DNA of 21,478 nt from Roseateles sp. (GCA_019232985.1 JAFAMW010000068.1:1-21478), one strand, 5' to 3'; numbered from the stretch's first letter, positions 7,857 through 18,179 are shown. The notes: a model not told the origin generated them from the letters alone. Translations and numbers: made by a program.

Positions 7857-8955
7857 CGGCGCAGCGCTTCGCGCAGTCCTGGCGAAGCAGTTCGTGTTGG
7901 GCCGCGAACGCGGCCTGGACGCGCGCGCGGCGCGCCGGGTCGTCGAACCAGGCGAGGCCCGCGGCGGCGAGCGCCTCGGGCGTGCATTGCTCCTGCAGCA
8001 GCTCGGGAACGAGAAACTCGCGCGCGAGCACGTTGGGCAGCGCGACCCAGGGCAGCTCGTTGCGGCCGCGCAGGCGCCACGCGACGAGGCGGTGGACCTT
8101 GTAGGCGACGACCATCGGCCGGCCGAACAGCGCGGCCTCGAGCGTCGCCGTGCCGCTCGTGACGAGCGCCGTGTCGCAGGCCGCGAGCGCCTCGTGCGAG
8201 CGGCCCTCGACGACGTCGAGGGGCAGGTCCGGGTGCGCGGCGAGCAGCGGCGCGAGCAGCGTGCGCATGCCCGGCGCGGCCGGCAGCACGAAGCGCAGGC
8301 CCGGGCGCGCGCGCTGCATCAGCGCGGCCGCGGCGAGCATGGTCGGCGCGATATAGCGGATCTCGCTGCGCCGGCTGCCCGGCAGCAGCGCGACGAGCTC
8401 GCCCTCGGTGCGCAGCTTCAAGCGCGCGCGCGCGCCGGCCTGGTCGACCTGCAGCGGGATCTTGTCGGCGAGCGGGTGGCCGACGTAGGTCGCCGCGATG
8501 CCGTGGGCGTGGAGCAGCTCGGGCTCGAACGGGAACAGGCACAGCACATGGTCGGCCGCGGCCTTGATCGTCTTCACGCGCCCGGCGCGCCAGGCCCAGA
8601 TCGACGGGCACACGAAGTGCACGGTCTTGATGCCGGCCGCGCGCAGGCGCTTCTCGAGGCCGAAGTTGAAGTCGGGCGCGTCGATGCCGACGAAGGCCGC
8701 GGGCCGCGCCTCGATCAGGCGCGTGCCGAGCTGCTTGCGCACGGCGAGCAGCTCGCGCAGGTTCATCAGCGCCTCGAGGTAGCCGAAGATGCCGAGCTTG
8801 CTGCTCGGCCACCAGGACGTGAAGCCCTGCGCGTCCATCTCGGGGCCGCCCATGCCGAAGGCCTGCAGCGCGGGCCAGCGCTCGCGCAGGCCCGCGAGCA
8901 TCAGGCTCGCGATCAGGTCGCCGGAAGCCTCGCCGGCGACGACGCCCAGTTTCAT
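7825..8955 (-). CDS. lpxB: Lipid-A-disaccharide synthase
   Basis: LpxB joins UDP-2,3-diacylglucosamine and lipid X to form the lipid A disaccharide at the cytoplasmic face of the inner membrane. The 376-residue product (E. coli 382) starts [13 protein letters not shown], the family N-terminus. It contains GIDAPDFN (residues 90-97), [32 protein letters not shown] and [20 protein letters not shown], all typical of this GT-B glycosyltransferase. The frame is open 33 bases further to a TTG, but the ATG at 8955 gives the normal N-terminus. That ATG lies one base after the lpxA stop, and rnhB begins inside its 3' end. Length, motifs and neighbours agree. Confidence 0.97.
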   Translation of the reverse strand: MKLGVVAGEASGDLIASLMLAGLRERWPALQAFGMGGPEMDAQGFTSWWPSSKLGIFGYLEALMNLRELLAVRKQLGTRLIEARPAAFVGIDAPDFNFGLEKRLRAAGIKTVHFVCPSIWAWRAGRVKTIKAAADHVLCLFPFEPELLHAHGIAATYVGHPLADKIPLQVDQAGARARLKLRTEGELVALLPGSRRSEIRYIAPTMLAAAALMQRARPGLRFVLPAAPGMRTLLAPLLAAHPDLPLDVVEGRSHEALAACDTALVTSGTATLEAALFGRPMVVAYKVHRLVAWRLRGRNELPWVALPNVLAREFLVPELLQEQCTPEALAAAGLAWFDDPARRARVQAAFAAQHELLRQDCAKRCADAIAQVVAAA

Positions 8956-8956
8956 A

Positions 8957-9739
8957 TCAGCGCACGATGCCGCGGGTCGCCGCGGCAATGAAGGCGAGCA
9001 TCGCGTCGACCTCGGCGTCGCCGCCCTGCCCGCGCAGCGCGCCGATCGCCTCGACGCTCTGCTCGAGCGAGAGGCCCGAGCGGTACAGCAGCTTGTGGAT
9101 CTGGCGCACGACCTTGAGCTGCGCGTCGTCGAAGTCGCGGCGCTTGAGGCCCGTGAGGTTGACCGTGCGCACCGTCAGCGGATTGCCGTCGACGGTCATG
9201 AACGGCGGCACGTCGAGCGACACATGGGCCTGGAAGCCGACCATCGCGTGGGCGCCGATGCGCATGCGCTGGAGCACGCCGGTCAGGCCGCCGATGGTCG
9301 CCCAGTCGCCGATCTGCACATGGCCGGCGAGCGTCACGCCGTTGGCGAGCGTGCACTGGTTGCCGATCACGACGTCGTGGGCGACGTGGCAGTAGGCCAT
9401 GATCCAGTTGTCGTCTCCGACCCGCGTCTCGCCGCGGTCCTGCACGGTGCCGACGTTGAGCGTGCAGAACTCGCGCACCGTGTTGCGGTCGCCGATCACG
9501 AGCGTGGTCGGCTCGCCGCCGTACTTCTTGTCCTGGTTGGCCGCGCCGATCGAGTTGAACTGGAAGATGCGGTTGTCGCGGCCGATCGTCGTGTGGCCCT
9601 CGATCACGACATGGGGGCCGACGACGCTGCCCGCGCCGATCTTCACGTGCGGGCCGATCACCGAATACGCGCCGACCTCGACCGAGGCGTCGAGCTCGGC
9701 CGCCGGGTCGACGATGGCCGTGGCGTGGACGCGCGTCAT
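8957..9739 (-). CDS. lpxA: UDP-N-acetylglucosamine O-acyltransferase
   Basis: LpxA transfers a hydroxyacyl chain from acyl carrier protein to UDP-GlcNAc, the first step of lipid A synthesis. The 260-residue product (E. coli 262) has left-handed beta-helix hexapeptide repeats through roughly residues 8-190 and an alpha-helical C-terminal domain. The catalytic histidine is H121 in [12 protein letters not shown]. The [18 protein letters not shown] loop is also typical. I chose the ATG at 9739, which overlaps the fabZ stop in ATGA form; an upstream in-frame GTG at 9757 would lie within fabZ and is less likely. lpxA sits between fabZ and lpxB as in most Gram-negatives. Confidence 0.97.
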   Translation of the reverse strand: MTRVHATAIVDPAAELDASVEVGAYSVIGPHVKIGAGSVVGPHVVIEGHTTIGRDNRIFQFNSIGAANQDKKYGGEPTTLVIGDRNTVREFCTLNVGTVQDRGETRVGDDNWIMAYCHVAHDVVIGNQCTLANGVTLAGHVQIGDWATIGGLTGVLQRMRIGAHAMVGFQAHVSLDVPPFMTVDGNPLTVRTVNLTGLKRRDFDDAQLKVVRQIHKLLYRSGLSLEQSVEAIGALRGQGGDAEVDAMLAFIAAATRGIVR

Positions 9740-10176
9740 ACCTTGCGCATCGTGCACATCAGCTCGGCCTCGGCCGCGACCTGGTCGCCGACCCAGGCCT
9801 TGGCCGTGAACTTGAAGACGCCGGCCTTCGCGCGGTCGAGCGTGACGTCGAGGATCAGCTGGTCGCCGGGCTCGACGGGGCGCTTGAAGCGCGCGCCGTC
9901 GATGCCGGCGAAGTACACGACCGTGCTGTCGTCGAGCACGACATCAGGATTGGCGTGCAGCGCGAGCAGCGTCGCGGCCTGGGCGAGCGCCTCGAGGATC
10001 AGCACGCCGGGCATGACCGGGCGGTGCGGGAAATGCCCGACGAAATAAGGCTCGTTGACCGAGACGTTCTTGAGCGCACGGATGCGCCGGCCGTCATCGA
10101 CGACTTCGAGCACCCGGTCCACCAGCAGAATCGGGTAGCGGTGCGGGAGCTTCTTGAGGATGTCGTGGATGTTCAT
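9736..10176 (-). CDS. fabZ: 3-hydroxyacyl-[acyl-carrier-protein] dehydratase FabZ
   Basis: FabZ dehydrates 3-hydroxyacyl-ACP in fatty acid elongation and competes with LpxA and LpxD for hydroxyacyl-ACP, which may be why it is embedded among the lpx genes. The 146-residue hot-dog-fold product starts [20 protein letters not shown]. The active site is H48 in [12 protein letters not shown] and E62 in [10 protein letters not shown]. The ATG at 10176 overlaps the lpxD stop by 4 bases (ATGA); the open frame upstream of it is a shadow of lpxD. The 3' end overlaps lpxA in the same way. Confidence 0.97.
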   Translation of the reverse strand: MNIHDILKKLPHRYPILLVDRVLEVVDDGRRIRALKNVSVNEPYFVGHFPHRPVMPGVLILEALAQAATLLALHANPDVVLDDSTVVYFAGIDGARFKRPVEPGDQLILDVTLDRAKAGVFKFTAKAWVGDQVAAEAELMCTMRKV

Positions 10177-11231
10177 GATGGGTCGTCGAGCTTCTTCTCT
10201 AGCGCGCGCAGGCGCTGGCGCAGCGGGTACAGCTGGCGCAGCGTCGCGGCGTTCTTTTCCCAGCTGGCGTTCTCCTCGAAAGGATAGGCGCCGCTGTAGT
10301 GGCCGGGCTTCTTGATCGAATGGCTGATGAAGGTGCAGGTCGAGACCTGCACATGGTCGCAGATCTCGATATGCCCCTGGATGCGCGCGGCACCGCCGAT
10401 CAGGCAGTGCCGGCCGATCACGGCGCTGCCGGCGATGCCGGTGAACGCGGCGATCACGGTGTGGTCGCCGATGCGCACGTTGTGGCCGATCTGGATCAGG
10501 TTGTCGAGCTTCACGCCGTCGCCGATCACGGTGTCGTCGAGCGCGCCGCGGTCGATGCAGGTGTTCGCGCCGATCTCGACGTCGTCGCCGACGCGCACGG
10601 CGCCGAGCTGCTCGATCTTGAGCCACCGCCCCTCGCCGTCGACCCGGTGCGGCGCGAAGCCGAAGCCGTCGGCGCCGATCACGACGCCGCCATGCACGAT
10701 GCAGCGCGCGCCGATCACGCAGTCGAAGCCGATCGTCACGTTCGCGGCGATGCGCGTGTCGGCGCCGACGCGCGCACGCGCGCCGACCACGCTGTGCGCG
10801 CCGATGCGCGCGCCCGCGTCGATCTGCGCGCCGGCCTCGATCACGGCGAGCGGGCCGACGTCGACGCCGGCGGCGATGTGCGCGTCGGGCGCGACCACGG
10901 CGCTCGGGTGGATCGTCGCGGGCGCCAGCGGACGCGCGCGTGCGGCCCACCATTGGGTGAGGCGCGCGAAGCTCAGGTAGGGGTCGGGCACGACGAGGGC
11001 GGCGCCGCGCGCGGCGGCCGCCTCGGCGCTCGCCGGCGCGACGATCACGCAGCCCGCGCGGGTCGTCGCGAGCTGCGCGTTGTAGCGCGGGTTCGCGAGG
11101 AAGCCGATCGCGTCGGGGCCGGCCGTCTCGAGCGGCGCGATCCGCGCGATGCGCAAATCGGGGGCACCAAGAAGATCGCCGCCCAGGGCGGCGGCGATTT
11201 CGGCGAGCGTCGCGTTGAAGCTCACACTCAC
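10173..11231 (-). CDS. lpxD: UDP-3-O-acylglucosamine N-acyltransferase
   Basis: LpxD adds the second hydroxyacyl chain, to the amino group of UDP-3-O-acylglucosamine, in lipid A synthesis. The 352-residue product has an N-terminal uridine-binding domain (about residues 1-100, with IGFLANPRY), a long hexapeptide-repeat beta-helix (about 105-310) and a C-terminal helix. The catalytic histidine is H250 in [11 protein letters not shown]. The start is GTG at 11231, overlapping the skp stop by 4 bases (GTGA). A second in-frame GTG two codons later is possible, but the overlap form matches the other junctions of this cluster. Confidence 0.96.
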   Translation of the reverse strand: MSVSFNATLAEIAAALGGDLLGAPDLRIARIAPLETAGPDAIGFLANPRYNAQLATTRAGCVIVAPASAEAAAARGAALVVPDPYLSFARLTQWWAARARPLAPATIHPSAVVAPDAHIAAGVDVGPLAVIEAGAQIDAGARIGAHSVVGARARVGADTRIAANVTIGFDCVIGARCIVHGGVVIGADGFGFAPHRVDGEGRWLKIEQLGAVRVGDDVEIGANTCIDRGALDDTVIGDGVKLDNLIQIGHNVRIGDHTVIAAFTGIAGSAVIGRHCLIGGAARIQGHIEICDHVQVSTCTFISHSIKKPGHYSGAYPFEENASWEKNAATLRQLYPLRQRLRALEKKLDDPS

Positions 11232-11749
11232 TTTTGCGCGTTAAGCGCGTCGAGCACCTTCTGGGTGATGTCGATGCGCGGCGCAGCGAAGATGATCGAA
11301 TCCTGCTGCAGGATCAGGTCGTAATGACCCTGGTCGAAGATCTGCTTGATGACCTTGTTGGCCTTGTCGACGATCGCCGACAGCTCTTCGTTCTTGCGCT
11401 GCGTCTCGTCTTCCTGCAGCTCGCGCTGGCGGCGCTGCAGGTCGCGGCTCTGCTCGGCGATGTCGCGCTGGCGCTTGGTGCGCTCGGCCTCGGACAGCGT
11501 CGGCGCGTCCTTGTCGAGCTTGTCGGCGGCGGCGCGCATCTTCGCGTCCAGGTCGGCGAGGTCCTTCTCGCGCTTCGTGAACTCGGCTTGCAGCTTGGCC
11601 GTCGCGGCCTTGGCCAGATTGGACTCGCGCAGCACGCGCTCGCCGTTGACGTAGCCGATCTTCAGGGCGGCGTCTTGGGCGTGGGCGGCCAGGGAGGACA
11701 GCGAGAGAACGGCAGCCAGGGTGGCGGCCTTGAACAGCGAAGTCTTCAT
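11228..11749 (-). CDS. skp: Periplasmic chaperone Skp/OmpH
   Basis: Skp is a trimeric periplasmic chaperone that holds unfolded outer-membrane proteins on their way to the BAM complex. The 173-residue product has a Sec signal peptide with likely cleavage after AHA at residue 24. The conserved [14 protein letters not shown] strand follows, then a long charged, coiled-coil-forming region (about 50-130) rich in Lys, Arg, Glu and Gln, and a C-terminal strand region with [21 protein letters not shown]. The ATG overlaps the last base of the bamA stop (TGATG), and the stop overlaps the lpxD GTG. Its place directly after bamA, whose substrates it delivers, supports the call. Confidence 0.95.
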   Translation of the reverse strand: MKTSLFKAATLAAVLSLSSLAAHAQDAALKIGYVNGERVLRESNLAKAATAKLQAEFTKREKDLADLDAKMRAAADKLDKDAPTLSEAERTKRQRDIAEQSRDLQRRQRELQEDETQRKNEELSAIVDKANKVIKQIFDQGHYDLILQQDSIIFAAPRIDITQKVLDALNAQK

Positions 11750-14058
11750 CAGAATGCGGTCCCGATCTGGAATTGGAATTTCTCGATTCTATCCGTCGGC
11801 TGCTTGCGGATAGGCGTGCCGAAGCTCAGGCGCAGCGGGCCCATCGGCGAGACCCAGCTCAGGCCCAGGCCGGCCGACATGCGGATGCTGCCGTAACTCA
11901 GATGCTCGCGCGAGCCCCAGACGTTGCCGGCGTCGGTGAATGCGAACAGGCGGAAGGTCCGGTCGTTGCCCGTGCCGGGCACCGGCAGGTAGAGCTCGGC
12001 GTTGGCGTTGACCTCGCGGTTGCCGCCCGAGTACGAGCCGGTCACGTCGACCGGGCCCAGCGTGCCCGCCTCGAACACGCGCACCGAGCCGAGGCCCCCG
12101 CCGTAGAAGTTCTTGAACAGCGGGTACGGCCGGCCGAACAGGCCCGCGCCCCAGCCGAACTGGGTGTTGACCATCAGCGAGATCTTGCGCGTGAGGTCGA
12201 AGAACTCCTGGTACTGCGCGTTGCCGCGCGCGTAGCGGGTGTCGCCGACGACGCTGCTCTCGAGGTTCAGGCGCATGTAGCGGCCCGCCGACGGCGTCAG
12301 CACGTTGTCGCGGCTGTCGCGCTGCCAGCCGACCGTCAGCGGGAAGCCGTAGCTGTGGTCGCCGAACTGCTGGGCGTAGAGCAGGTAGCTGTTGGGCAGG
12401 CCCTGCTCGGTGCTGATGCCGGTCGTTTCGTAGCCGGCGCCGAAGAACACGGTGTCGAGCTCGGAGAACGGCACGCCGAAGCGGATCGAGCCGCCGTGGC
12501 TCTGCAGCTCGTACTGCTGGCCCAGCGAGTTGTAGGGCTTGATCGTGCGGTAGAACAGGTCGATCGCGCGCGACACGCCGTCGACCGTGAAGTACGGGTC
12601 GACCGTCGAGATCACGGCCGAACGGCCCGTGTAGGCGGTGTTCAGGTCCAGCGACAGGTAGTTGCCCGAGCCGAACACGTTGTCCTGGCGGATCGAGCCG
12701 CTCAGCGACAGGCGCTGCTGGCTCGAATAGCCGGCGCCGACGCTGATGTTGCCGGTCGGCCGCTCGGTCACGGTCAGCAGCACGTCGACCTGGTCGGGCG
12801 CCCCGGGCACCTCCTGGGTGTCGATCGTGATGTCGTCCTTGAAGTAGCCGAGACGCTCGACGCGCTCCTTCGAGGCCTTGATCTTCGCGCCGTCGTACCA
12901 GGCCGACTCGAACTGGCGGAACTCGCGGCGGATGACTTCGTCGCGGGTGCGCGTATTGCCGGCGAGGATCACCTTGCGCACGTAGACGCGGCGCTGCGGC
13001 TCGGCCGTCAGCGTGACGACGACCTGGCCGGTCTTGCGGTCGATGTCGGTGTGCGACTCGACGTGGGCGAATGCGTAGCCGTAGGTGCCGAACAGGTCGG
13101 TGAACGCGCGCGTCGTCTTGGCGACGAGCTCGCCGTTGTAGGCCTCGCCCGGCTTGATCTGGACGAGACGCTTGAAGTCGGCGTCGCGGCCGAAGTACTC
13201 GCCGTCGAGCTTGACGGCCGTGACCGTGTAGGGCTGGCCCTCGTCGACGCTGATCGCGACGCTGATATGGCGCTTGTCCGGCGAGATCGTGACCTGCGTC
13301 GCCGTGACGTTGAACTCGAGGTAGCCGTGGTTCAGGTAGTACGAGCGCAGCGTCTCGAGGTCGCCGTTGAGCTTGCTGCGCGAGTAGCGGTCGGTCTTGG
13401 TGTACCAGGTCAGCCAGCCCGTCGTCGTTTCCTCGAGCAGGCCGAGCAGCGTGCTTTCCGAGAAGACCTTGTTGCCGACGATGCGGATGTCGTTGATCTT
13501 CGCGGTGTCGCCTTCGACGACGTTGAACACGACGTTGACGCGGTTGCGCTCGAGCGGCGTGATCGTCGTCGTGACCTGGGCGCCGTAGAGGCTGCGCGTC
13601 AGGTACTGGCGCTTGAGCTCCTGCTCGGCGCGGTCGGCCAGGGCGCGGTCGAAGGGCTTGCCCTCGCCGATGCCCACGTCCTTGAGCGACTTGTTCAGCG
13701 CGTCGGAGTCGAACTCGTGCAGGCCGACGAAGCTGACGTTCGCGATGATCGGGCGCTCTTCGATCACGACGACGACGGCGTCGTTGTCGATGTTGATGCG
13801 CACGTCCTTGAACAGGCCGGTCGCGAACAGCGCGCGCAACGCGGCCGCGCCCTTCTCGTCGTTGTAGGTGTCGCCGGCGCGGAACGGCAGCGCCGCGAAC
13901 ACCGTGCCCGGGTCGGTACGCTGCAGGCCTTCGACACGGATGTCCTTGAGCACGAACGGATCGACCGCCCATGCGAGGCCTGACTGGAACAGCGCCGCAA
14001 CGGCTACGGTCAGGAATGCAGGGCGCAGACGCGCCCCCTTGCGGGATGTGAAGGACAT
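11749..14058 (-). CDS. bamA: Outer membrane protein assembly factor BamA
   Basis: BamA is the central Omp85-family barrel of the BAM complex, which folds and inserts outer-membrane proteins. The 769-residue product starts with a signal peptide (likely cleavage after AWA, residue 31) and VDPFVLKDIRVEGLQRTDPG, the first POTRA domain. Five POTRA repeats cover about residues 32-430 and the 16-stranded barrel follows, ending in GTAF with the terminal Phe expected of a beta signal. The loop-6 motif, normally VRGF or VRGY, reads VRVF here (V659-R660-V661-F662); the arginine is kept. The ATG at 14058 is 11 bases after rseP and has no clear Shine-Dalgarno. The open frame above it is a shadow of rseP. 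The order rseP-bamA-skp is the classical one. Confidence 0.97.
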   Translation of the reverse strand: MSFTSRKGARLRPAFLTVAVAALFQSGLAWAVDPFVLKDIRVEGLQRTDPGTVFAALPFRAGDTYNDEKGAAALRALFATGLFKDVRINIDNDAVVVVIEERPIIANVSFVGLHEFDSDALNKSLKDVGIGEGKPFDRALADRAEQELKRQYLTRSLYGAQVTTTITPLERNRVNVVFNVVEGDTAKINDIRIVGNKVFSESTLLGLLEETTTGWLTWYTKTDRYSRSKLNGDLETLRSYYLNHGYLEFNVTATQVTISPDKRHISVAISVDEGQPYTVTAVKLDGEYFGRDADFKRLVQIKPGEAYNGELVAKTTRAFTDLFGTYGYAFAHVESHTDIDRKTGQVVVTLTAEPQRRVYVRKVILAGNTRTRDEVIRREFRQFESAWYDGAKIKASKERVERLGYFKDDITIDTQEVPGAPDQVDVLLTVTERPTGNISVGAGYSSQQRLSLSGSIRQDNVFGSGNYLSLDLNTAYTGRSAVISTVDPYFTVDGVSRAIDLFYRTIKPYNSLGQQYELQSHGGSIRFGVPFSELDTVFFGAGYETTGISTEQGLPNSYLLYAQQFGDHSYGFPLTVGWQRDSRDNVLTPSAGRYMRLNLESSVVGDTRYARGNAQYQEFFDLTRKISLMVNTQFGWGAGLFGRPYPLFKNFYGGGLGSVRVFEAGTLGPVDVTGSYSGGNREVNANAELYLPVPGTGNDRTFRLFAFTDAGNVWGSREHLSYGSIRMSAGLGLSWVSPMGPLRLSFGTPIRKQPTDRIEKFQFQIGTAF

Positions 14059-14069
14059 GCAGTTCGGGA

Positions 14070-15416
14070 TCAAAGCAGACCCGCCAGCTTGTTCAGCTGT
14101 TGGGCCACATCGTTGGAAAGGGCGAGCACCATCATCAGCAACAAAAGCAGCGCACCGACGCGCTGGAGTTGCCTCTGCCACCACTCGGACACAGGGCGAC
14201 CGGTGAGACCCTCGAAAAGATAATACATCAGGTGTCCGCCATCGAGCATCGGCACCGGCAGCAGGTTCAGCACGCCGAGGCTCACGCTGACCAGCGCCAG
14301 AAAGCCCAAGTACACGTCGAGACCCGCCTTCGCGGCCTGTCCGGCGTAGTCGGCGGTCGTGATCGGGCCGCTGAGATTCTTCAGCGAGGCCTGGCCGCCA
14401 AGCATCTTTGCGATCATTTGCAACGTGAAGCTGGCCAGGTGCCAGGTCTCGCGCGCGCCCTGCTCGAGACCCTCGACCAGGCCGGCGCGGACGAAGACCG
14501 TCTTCGGCCCGCCGTCCGGCAGCACCCCGATCATGCCGATCGACTGGCCCTGCTCGCTCCGGACCTCGGGCGTGACGCGCAGCGCCAGCAACTGGCCCGC
14601 GCGCTCGACCTGCCACTGCATCGGGCGCGGCTTGTCGCCGAGCACGCTGGCGCGCACCTTGGTGCGCACGGCCTGCCAGTCGGCGATCGCCACGCCGTCG
14701 ATGCTGAGCACGCGGTCGCCCTTGTGCAGGCCGGCCGCGGCGCCGGGCTTGCCCGCCTCGGGCGCGCCGAGCACGGGCTCGATGAAGGGCCCGAGCCCCA
14801 GCGCCGGCGCGTCGACCGCGCCGGGCGCCGCGCGCTCGGTCGCGAGGCGCAGCTGGCGCCCGCCCAGGTCGAGCGTCAGGCCGTGGCCGAGCGCGCCGGC
14901 CTCGAGGCTGCGGCCGAGCAGCTCCGACAGGCTCTCGATCGGGCGCGGCGCGGCGCCGTCGTCGGAAGTCGCGCGCACGACGTCGCCGGCGCGCAGGCCG
15001 GCCGCGGCCGCGAGCGAGCCCGGCGGCGGCGTACCGAGCTTGGGCACCGGCACCTCGCCGCCCCACCAGGCGAGCACGGCGAGCAAGAGCGCAGCAAGAA
15101 CGAAGTTTGCGACCGGCCCCGCGACGACGACGGCCATGCGCTGCCACAGCGGCCGGCGGTTGAACGCGCGCTCGCGCTCGTCGGCGCCGACCGGGCCGTC
15201 GGCCTCGTCGAGCATGCGCACATAGCCGCCGAGCGGAATCGCGCAGATCGTGAACTCGGTCGCCTCGGGGCGCGGCTGACGACGCCACAGCACGGGCCCG
15301 AGGCCGACCGAGAAGCGCAGCACGCGCACGCCGCAGGCCTTCGCGACGCGGTAATGGCCGTACTCGTGGACGACGACGAGGATCGCGAGTGCGAGCAGGT
15401 AGGCGGGCAGCCACAT
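14070..15416 (-). CDS. rseP: Site-2 intramembrane zinc metalloprotease RseP
   Basis: RseP is an inner-membrane protease that cleaves anti-sigma factor RseA and leftover signal peptides. The 448-residue product (E. coli 450) begins MWLPAYLLALAILVVVHEYGHY with the zinc motif HEYGH (H17, E18, H21) in the first membrane segment. A second membrane segment follows (VVVAGPVANFVLAALLLAVL), then tandem PDZ-like domains (about 120-310). The third metal ligand is the aspartate of NLLPVPMLDGGHL, followed by a last hydrophobic helix near the C-terminus. The ATG at 15416 is 5 bases after the dxr stop; the open frame upstream of it is a shadow of dxr. Being next to bamA fits a role in envelope stress control. 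Confidence 0.96.
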   Translation of the reverse strand: MWLPAYLLALAILVVVHEYGHYRVAKACGVRVLRFSVGLGPVLWRRQPRPEATEFTICAIPLGGYVRMLDEADGPVGADERERAFNRRPLWQRMAVVVAGPVANFVLAALLLAVLAWWGGEVPVPKLGTPPPGSLAAAAGLRAGDVVRATSDDGAAPRPIESLSELLGRSLEAGALGHGLTLDLGGRQLRLATERAAPGAVDAPALGLGPFIEPVLGAPEAGKPGAAAGLHKGDRVLSIDGVAIADWQAVRTKVRASVLGDKPRPMQWQVERAGQLLALRVTPEVRSEQGQSIGMIGVLPDGGPKTVFVRAGLVEGLEQGARETWHLASFTLQMIAKMLGGQASLKNLSGPITTADYAGQAAKAGLDVYLGFLALVSVSLGVLNLLPVPMLDGGHLMYYLFEGLTGRPVSEWWQRQLQRVGALLLLLMMVLALSNDVAQQLNKLAGLL

Positions 15417-15421
15417 ATGAA

Positions 15422-16606
15422 TTACGAGGCTTTCGCGATCAGGGCCTGGGCGTGGCGGCGCGCGCGCGCGTCGAGCGCGAGCAGGCCCTCGATGCTCGCG
15501 CATTCGCCGGCCTCGGCCGGCAGCCCCTCGAGGCAGGCGCGGTTGATCGCGTGGATATGGTCGAAGCGCAGGCGGCCGTCGAGGAAGGCCGCGACGGTCT
15601 CCTCGTTCGCCGCGTTGAGCACGGCGGTCGCCCCCTCGGGCGCGCGCAGCGCCTGCCACGACAGGTGCAGGCAGGGGAAGCGCTCGGCGTCGGCCTCCTC
15701 GAAGTGCAGGCCCTGGCCCGCGAGCAGGTCGAGCCGGCTCGCGCCGCTCGCGATGCGCTCGGGGAACGCGAGGCCATAGGCGATCGGCACGCGCATGTCG
15801 GGCGTGCCGAGCTGGGCGAGCACCGACTGATCGCGGCACACCACCATCGAATGGACGATGCTCTGCGGATGGATGATCACGCGGACCTGGTCGGGCGCGA
15901 GGTCGAACAGCCAGCGCGCCTCGATGACTTCGAGCGCCTTGTTCATCATCGTCGCCGAGTCGACCGAGATCTTGCGGCCCATGACCCAGTTCGGGTGGGC
16001 GACGGCCTGAGCGGGCGTGACGTCGGCGAGCGTCGCCGGGTCGCGCGTGCGGAACGGGCCGCCGGAGGCCGTCAGCACGATATGGTCGATGCGCTGCGCC
16101 CAGGTCGCGCGGTCCTCGGGCAGGCATTGGAAGATCGCCGAATGCTCGGAGTCGATCGGCAGCAGCAGCGCGCCGCCGTACCTGACGGCCTGCATGAACA
16201 GCGCACCGCCGAGCACGATCGCTTCCTTGTTCGCGAGCAGCAGGCGCTTGCCCGCGCGCGCCGCGGCGATCGCGGGCGCGAGGCCCGCGGCGCCGACGAT
16301 CGCGGCCATCACGGCGTCGACGTCGGGGTGCGCGGCGACGTCGGCGAGCGCCGGGGCGCCGGCCAGCACCTCGGTCGCGACGCCCTGCTCCCTCAGGCCC
16401 GCGCGCAGCCGGGCGGCGAGCGCCGCGTCGGGCATGACGGCGAAGCGCGGCCGCCATTGCACGCATTGGGCGAGCAGCGCGTCGACGCGGCTCATCGCCG
16501 ACAGCGCGAAGACTTCGTAGCGCTCGGGGTGGCGCGCGATCACGTCGAGCGTGTTCGTGCCGATCGATCCGGTCGATCCGAGCACGCAGATTTTCTGGCG
16601 GGTCAT
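15422..16606 (-). CDS. dxr: 1-deoxy-D-xylulose 5-phosphate reductoisomerase
   Basis: Dxr (IspC) converts DXP to 2-C-methyl-D-erythritol 4-phosphate with NADPH, the committed step of the non-mevalonate isoprenoid pathway. The 394-residue product (E. coli 398) shows the NADPH-binding GSTGSIG (10-16), the [13 protein letters not shown] segment, metal ligands D152 and E154 in [14 protein letters not shown], and E226 in [19 protein letters not shown]. The ATG at 16606 overlaps the cdsA stop by 4 bases (ATGA). Here dxr follows cdsA, not frr as in E. coli. Its product pool feeds UppS, encoded two genes upstream, so the cluster groups related steps. Confidence 0.98.
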   Translation of the reverse strand: MTRQKICVLGSTGSIGTNTLDVIARHPERYEVFALSAMSRVDALLAQCVQWRPRFAVMPDAALAARLRAGLREQGVATEVLAGAPALADVAAHPDVDAVMAAIVGAAGLAPAIAAARAGKRLLLANKEAIVLGGALFMQAVRYGGALLLPIDSEHSAIFQCLPEDRATWAQRIDHIVLTASGGPFRTRDPATLADVTPAQAVAHPNWVMGRKISVDSATMMNKALEVIEARWLFDLAPDQVRVIIHPQSIVHSMVVCRDQSVLAQLGTPDMRVPIAYGLAFPERIASGASRLDLLAGQGLHFEEADAERFPCLHLSWQALRAPEGATAVLNAANEETVAAFLDGRLRFDHIHAINRACLEGLPAEAGECASIEGLLALDARARRHAQALIAKAS

Positions 16607-17439
16607 AGCGAAATCAGGGCGAGCGCGAGCGGGAACACCGGCAGCAGCGCGTCGACCCGATCGAGCACGCCGCCGTGGCCGGGCAGCAGCTGGCTGCTGT
16701 CCTTGGCGCCGACCGCGCGCTTGATCAGCGATTCGAACAGGTCGCCGACGACGCTCATCGCGACGAGGAAGGCGATCGCGACGAGGCTGCCCGCGCCCCA
16801 GCGGTGCACGAGCTGGGTGTAGAGGCTGGCCGAGTCGACCGCCAGGTTCGCGTCGATGGCGTGGACCCAGACCGCGCCGAGCACGCACACGGCGATCAGG
16901 CCCGACCACACGCCGGCCCAGCTCTTGCCGGGACTGATGGTCGGCGCGAGCTTGCTGCGGCCGAAGGCCTTGCCGCCGAAATAGGCGGCCACGTCGGCGC
17001 ACCAGACGAGGCAGAAGATCGACAGCAGGAAGTTGATGCCGATCGCCTTGGCCTGGACGATCGCGAGCCACGCGACGACGAGCGCGACCGCGCCGAGCCC
17101 GAGCCGCGGCGCCGCGGCGATGCGCGGCCAGCCGGTCACGCCCGCGCGCAGCGCGAGCGCGCCGCCGAACACCCAGATCGCGCCGGCGAGCCACCAGCTC
17201 CAGGGCGGCGCGAGCGCGAAGCCGAACTCGCCGAGCAGCGCGGCGCCGAGCAGCGCGAGCCCGCCGCCGAAGACCAGCGTCGCGGCGCCCGCGAGGCCGT
17301 TCAGGCGCGCCCATTCCCAGCCGGCGGCGCCGATCATGACGAGCGTGAGCGCCGCGAACGGCCAGGGCGACGCCGCGAACAGCGCGGGCAGCAGGATGGC
17401 CAGCAGGACGACGGCCGTGATGATGCGCTGTTTGAGCAT
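16603..17439 (-). CDS. cdsA: Phosphatidate cytidylyltransferase (CDP-diacylglycerol synthase)
   Basis: CdsA makes CDP-diacylglycerol from phosphatidic acid and CTP in the inner membrane, the branch point of phospholipid synthesis. The 278-residue product is strongly hydrophobic, with about seven or eight membrane segments starting at [20 protein letters not shown]. The family signature lies near the C-terminus (about 237-263), with [11 protein letters not shown] followed by [12 protein letters not shown], including the conserved Lys-Arg, Lys-Asp, His-Gly-Gly and Asp-Arg pairs. The ATG at 17439 is 17 bases after the uppS stop, with no strong ribosome binding site. The 3' end overlaps dxr by 4 bases. 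Confidence 0.96.
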   Translation of the reverse strand: MLKQRIITAVVLLAILLPALFAASPWPFAALTLVMIGAAGWEWARLNGLAGAATLVFGGGLALLGAALLGEFGFALAPPWSWWLAGAIWVFGGALALRAGVTGWPRIAAAPRLGLGAVALVVAWLAIVQAKAIGINFLLSIFCLVWCADVAAYFGGKAFGRSKLAPTISPGKSWAGVWSGLIAVCVLGAVWVHAIDANLAVDSASLYTQLVHRWGAGSLVAIAFLVAMSVVGDLFESLIKRAVGAKDSSQLLPGHGGVLDRVDALLPVFPLALALISL

Positions 17440-17456
17440 GGCGGGAACGCGGGGGC

Positions 17457-18179
17457 TTAGGCCGCGGTGGTCTTGACGCCGCCGAAGCGGCGGTCGCGGT
17501 CGCGGAACGCGGCTATCGCGGCGTCGAGCTCGGCCGCGCCGAAGTCGGGCCACAGCGCGTCCGAAAACACGAACTCGCTGTAGGCGACCTGCCAGAGCAT
17601 GAAGTTGCTGATGCGCACCTCGCCGCCCGTGCGGATGAACAGGTCGGGGTCGGGCGCGTGGCGCAGCGCCATGAACCCGGACAGGCGCGCCTCGCTGAGC
17701 TCGGCCGCCGGCACGCCGGCCTCGAGCGCCTGGCGCGCGGCCTGGACGATGTCCCAGCGCCCGCCGTAGTTGAACGCGACGTTGAGATGAAGCCTGGTGT
17801 TCGCGGCGGTCAGCGCCTCGGCCTCGTCCCAGGCTTTTTTGAGCTTGGGCGCGATGTCGCGGTCGCCGATCACGCGCACGCGCACGCCGAGCCGGTGCAG
17901 CTTGTGCAGGTAGCGCGACACGGCCGCGAGGATCAGGCCCATCAGCGCCGAGACCTCGTCGTCCGAGCGCTTCCAGTTCTCGCTCGAGAACGCGAACACC
18001 GTCAGGTGCCCGACGCCGCGCTCGATGCACGCGTCGATGACCCTGACGAGCGCGTCGACGCCGGCCTTGTGGCCGAAGAAGCGCGGCAGGAAGCGCTTCT
18101 TGGCCCAGCGGCCGTTGCCGTCCATGACGATGGCGATGTGCCGCGGCACGCCGCCCTCGACGATCTCCTGCTCCGCCAT
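17457..18179 (-). CDS. uppS: Undecaprenyl diphosphate synthase (di-trans,poly-cis)
   Basis: UppS adds eight isopentenyl units to farnesyl diphosphate to make the C55 carrier lipid needed for peptidoglycan and O-antigen synthesis. The 240-residue product shows the cis-prenyltransferase motifs: [16 protein letters not shown] with catalytic D20, [24 protein letters not shown], and the C-terminal [19 protein letters not shown] plus [15 protein letters not shown]. The ATG at 18179 shares one base with the frr stop (TGATG), indicating coupling. The direct order frr-uppS-cdsA is typical of betaproteobacteria. Confidence 0.97.
   Translation of the reverse strand: MAEQEIVEGGVPRHIAIVMDGNGRWAKKRFLPRFFGHKAGVDALVRVIDACIERGVGHLTVFAFSSENWKRSDDEVSALMGLILAAVSRYLHKLHRLGVRVRVIGDRDIAPKLKKAWDEAEALTAANTRLHLNVAFNYGGRWDIVQAARQALEAGVPAAELSEARLSGFMALRHAPDPDLFIRTGGEVRISNFMLWQVAYSEFVFSDALWPDFGAAELDAAIAAFRDRDRRFGGVKTTAA

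Noticed and set aside
11773..13983. A 736-codon open frame on the plus strand opposite bamA
   Set aside because: It is the antisense shadow of bamA with the same biased composition, no recognisable domain and no ribosome binding site.
14059..15414. A possible fusion of BamA with a large N-terminal extension, because the bamA frame stays open through rseP
   Set aside because: The extension is a frame-shifted shadow of rseP, and BamA has a normal signal peptide at the chosen ATG. Similar false extensions occur for fabZ (through lpxD), rseP (through dxr), dxr (through cdsA), cdsA (through uppS) and frr (through pyrH).
15389..16822. A 477-codon plus-strand open frame opposite dxr and cdsA
   Set aside because: It spans two well-supported minus-strand genes and shows only Arg/Ala/Asp/Val-rich shadow sequence.
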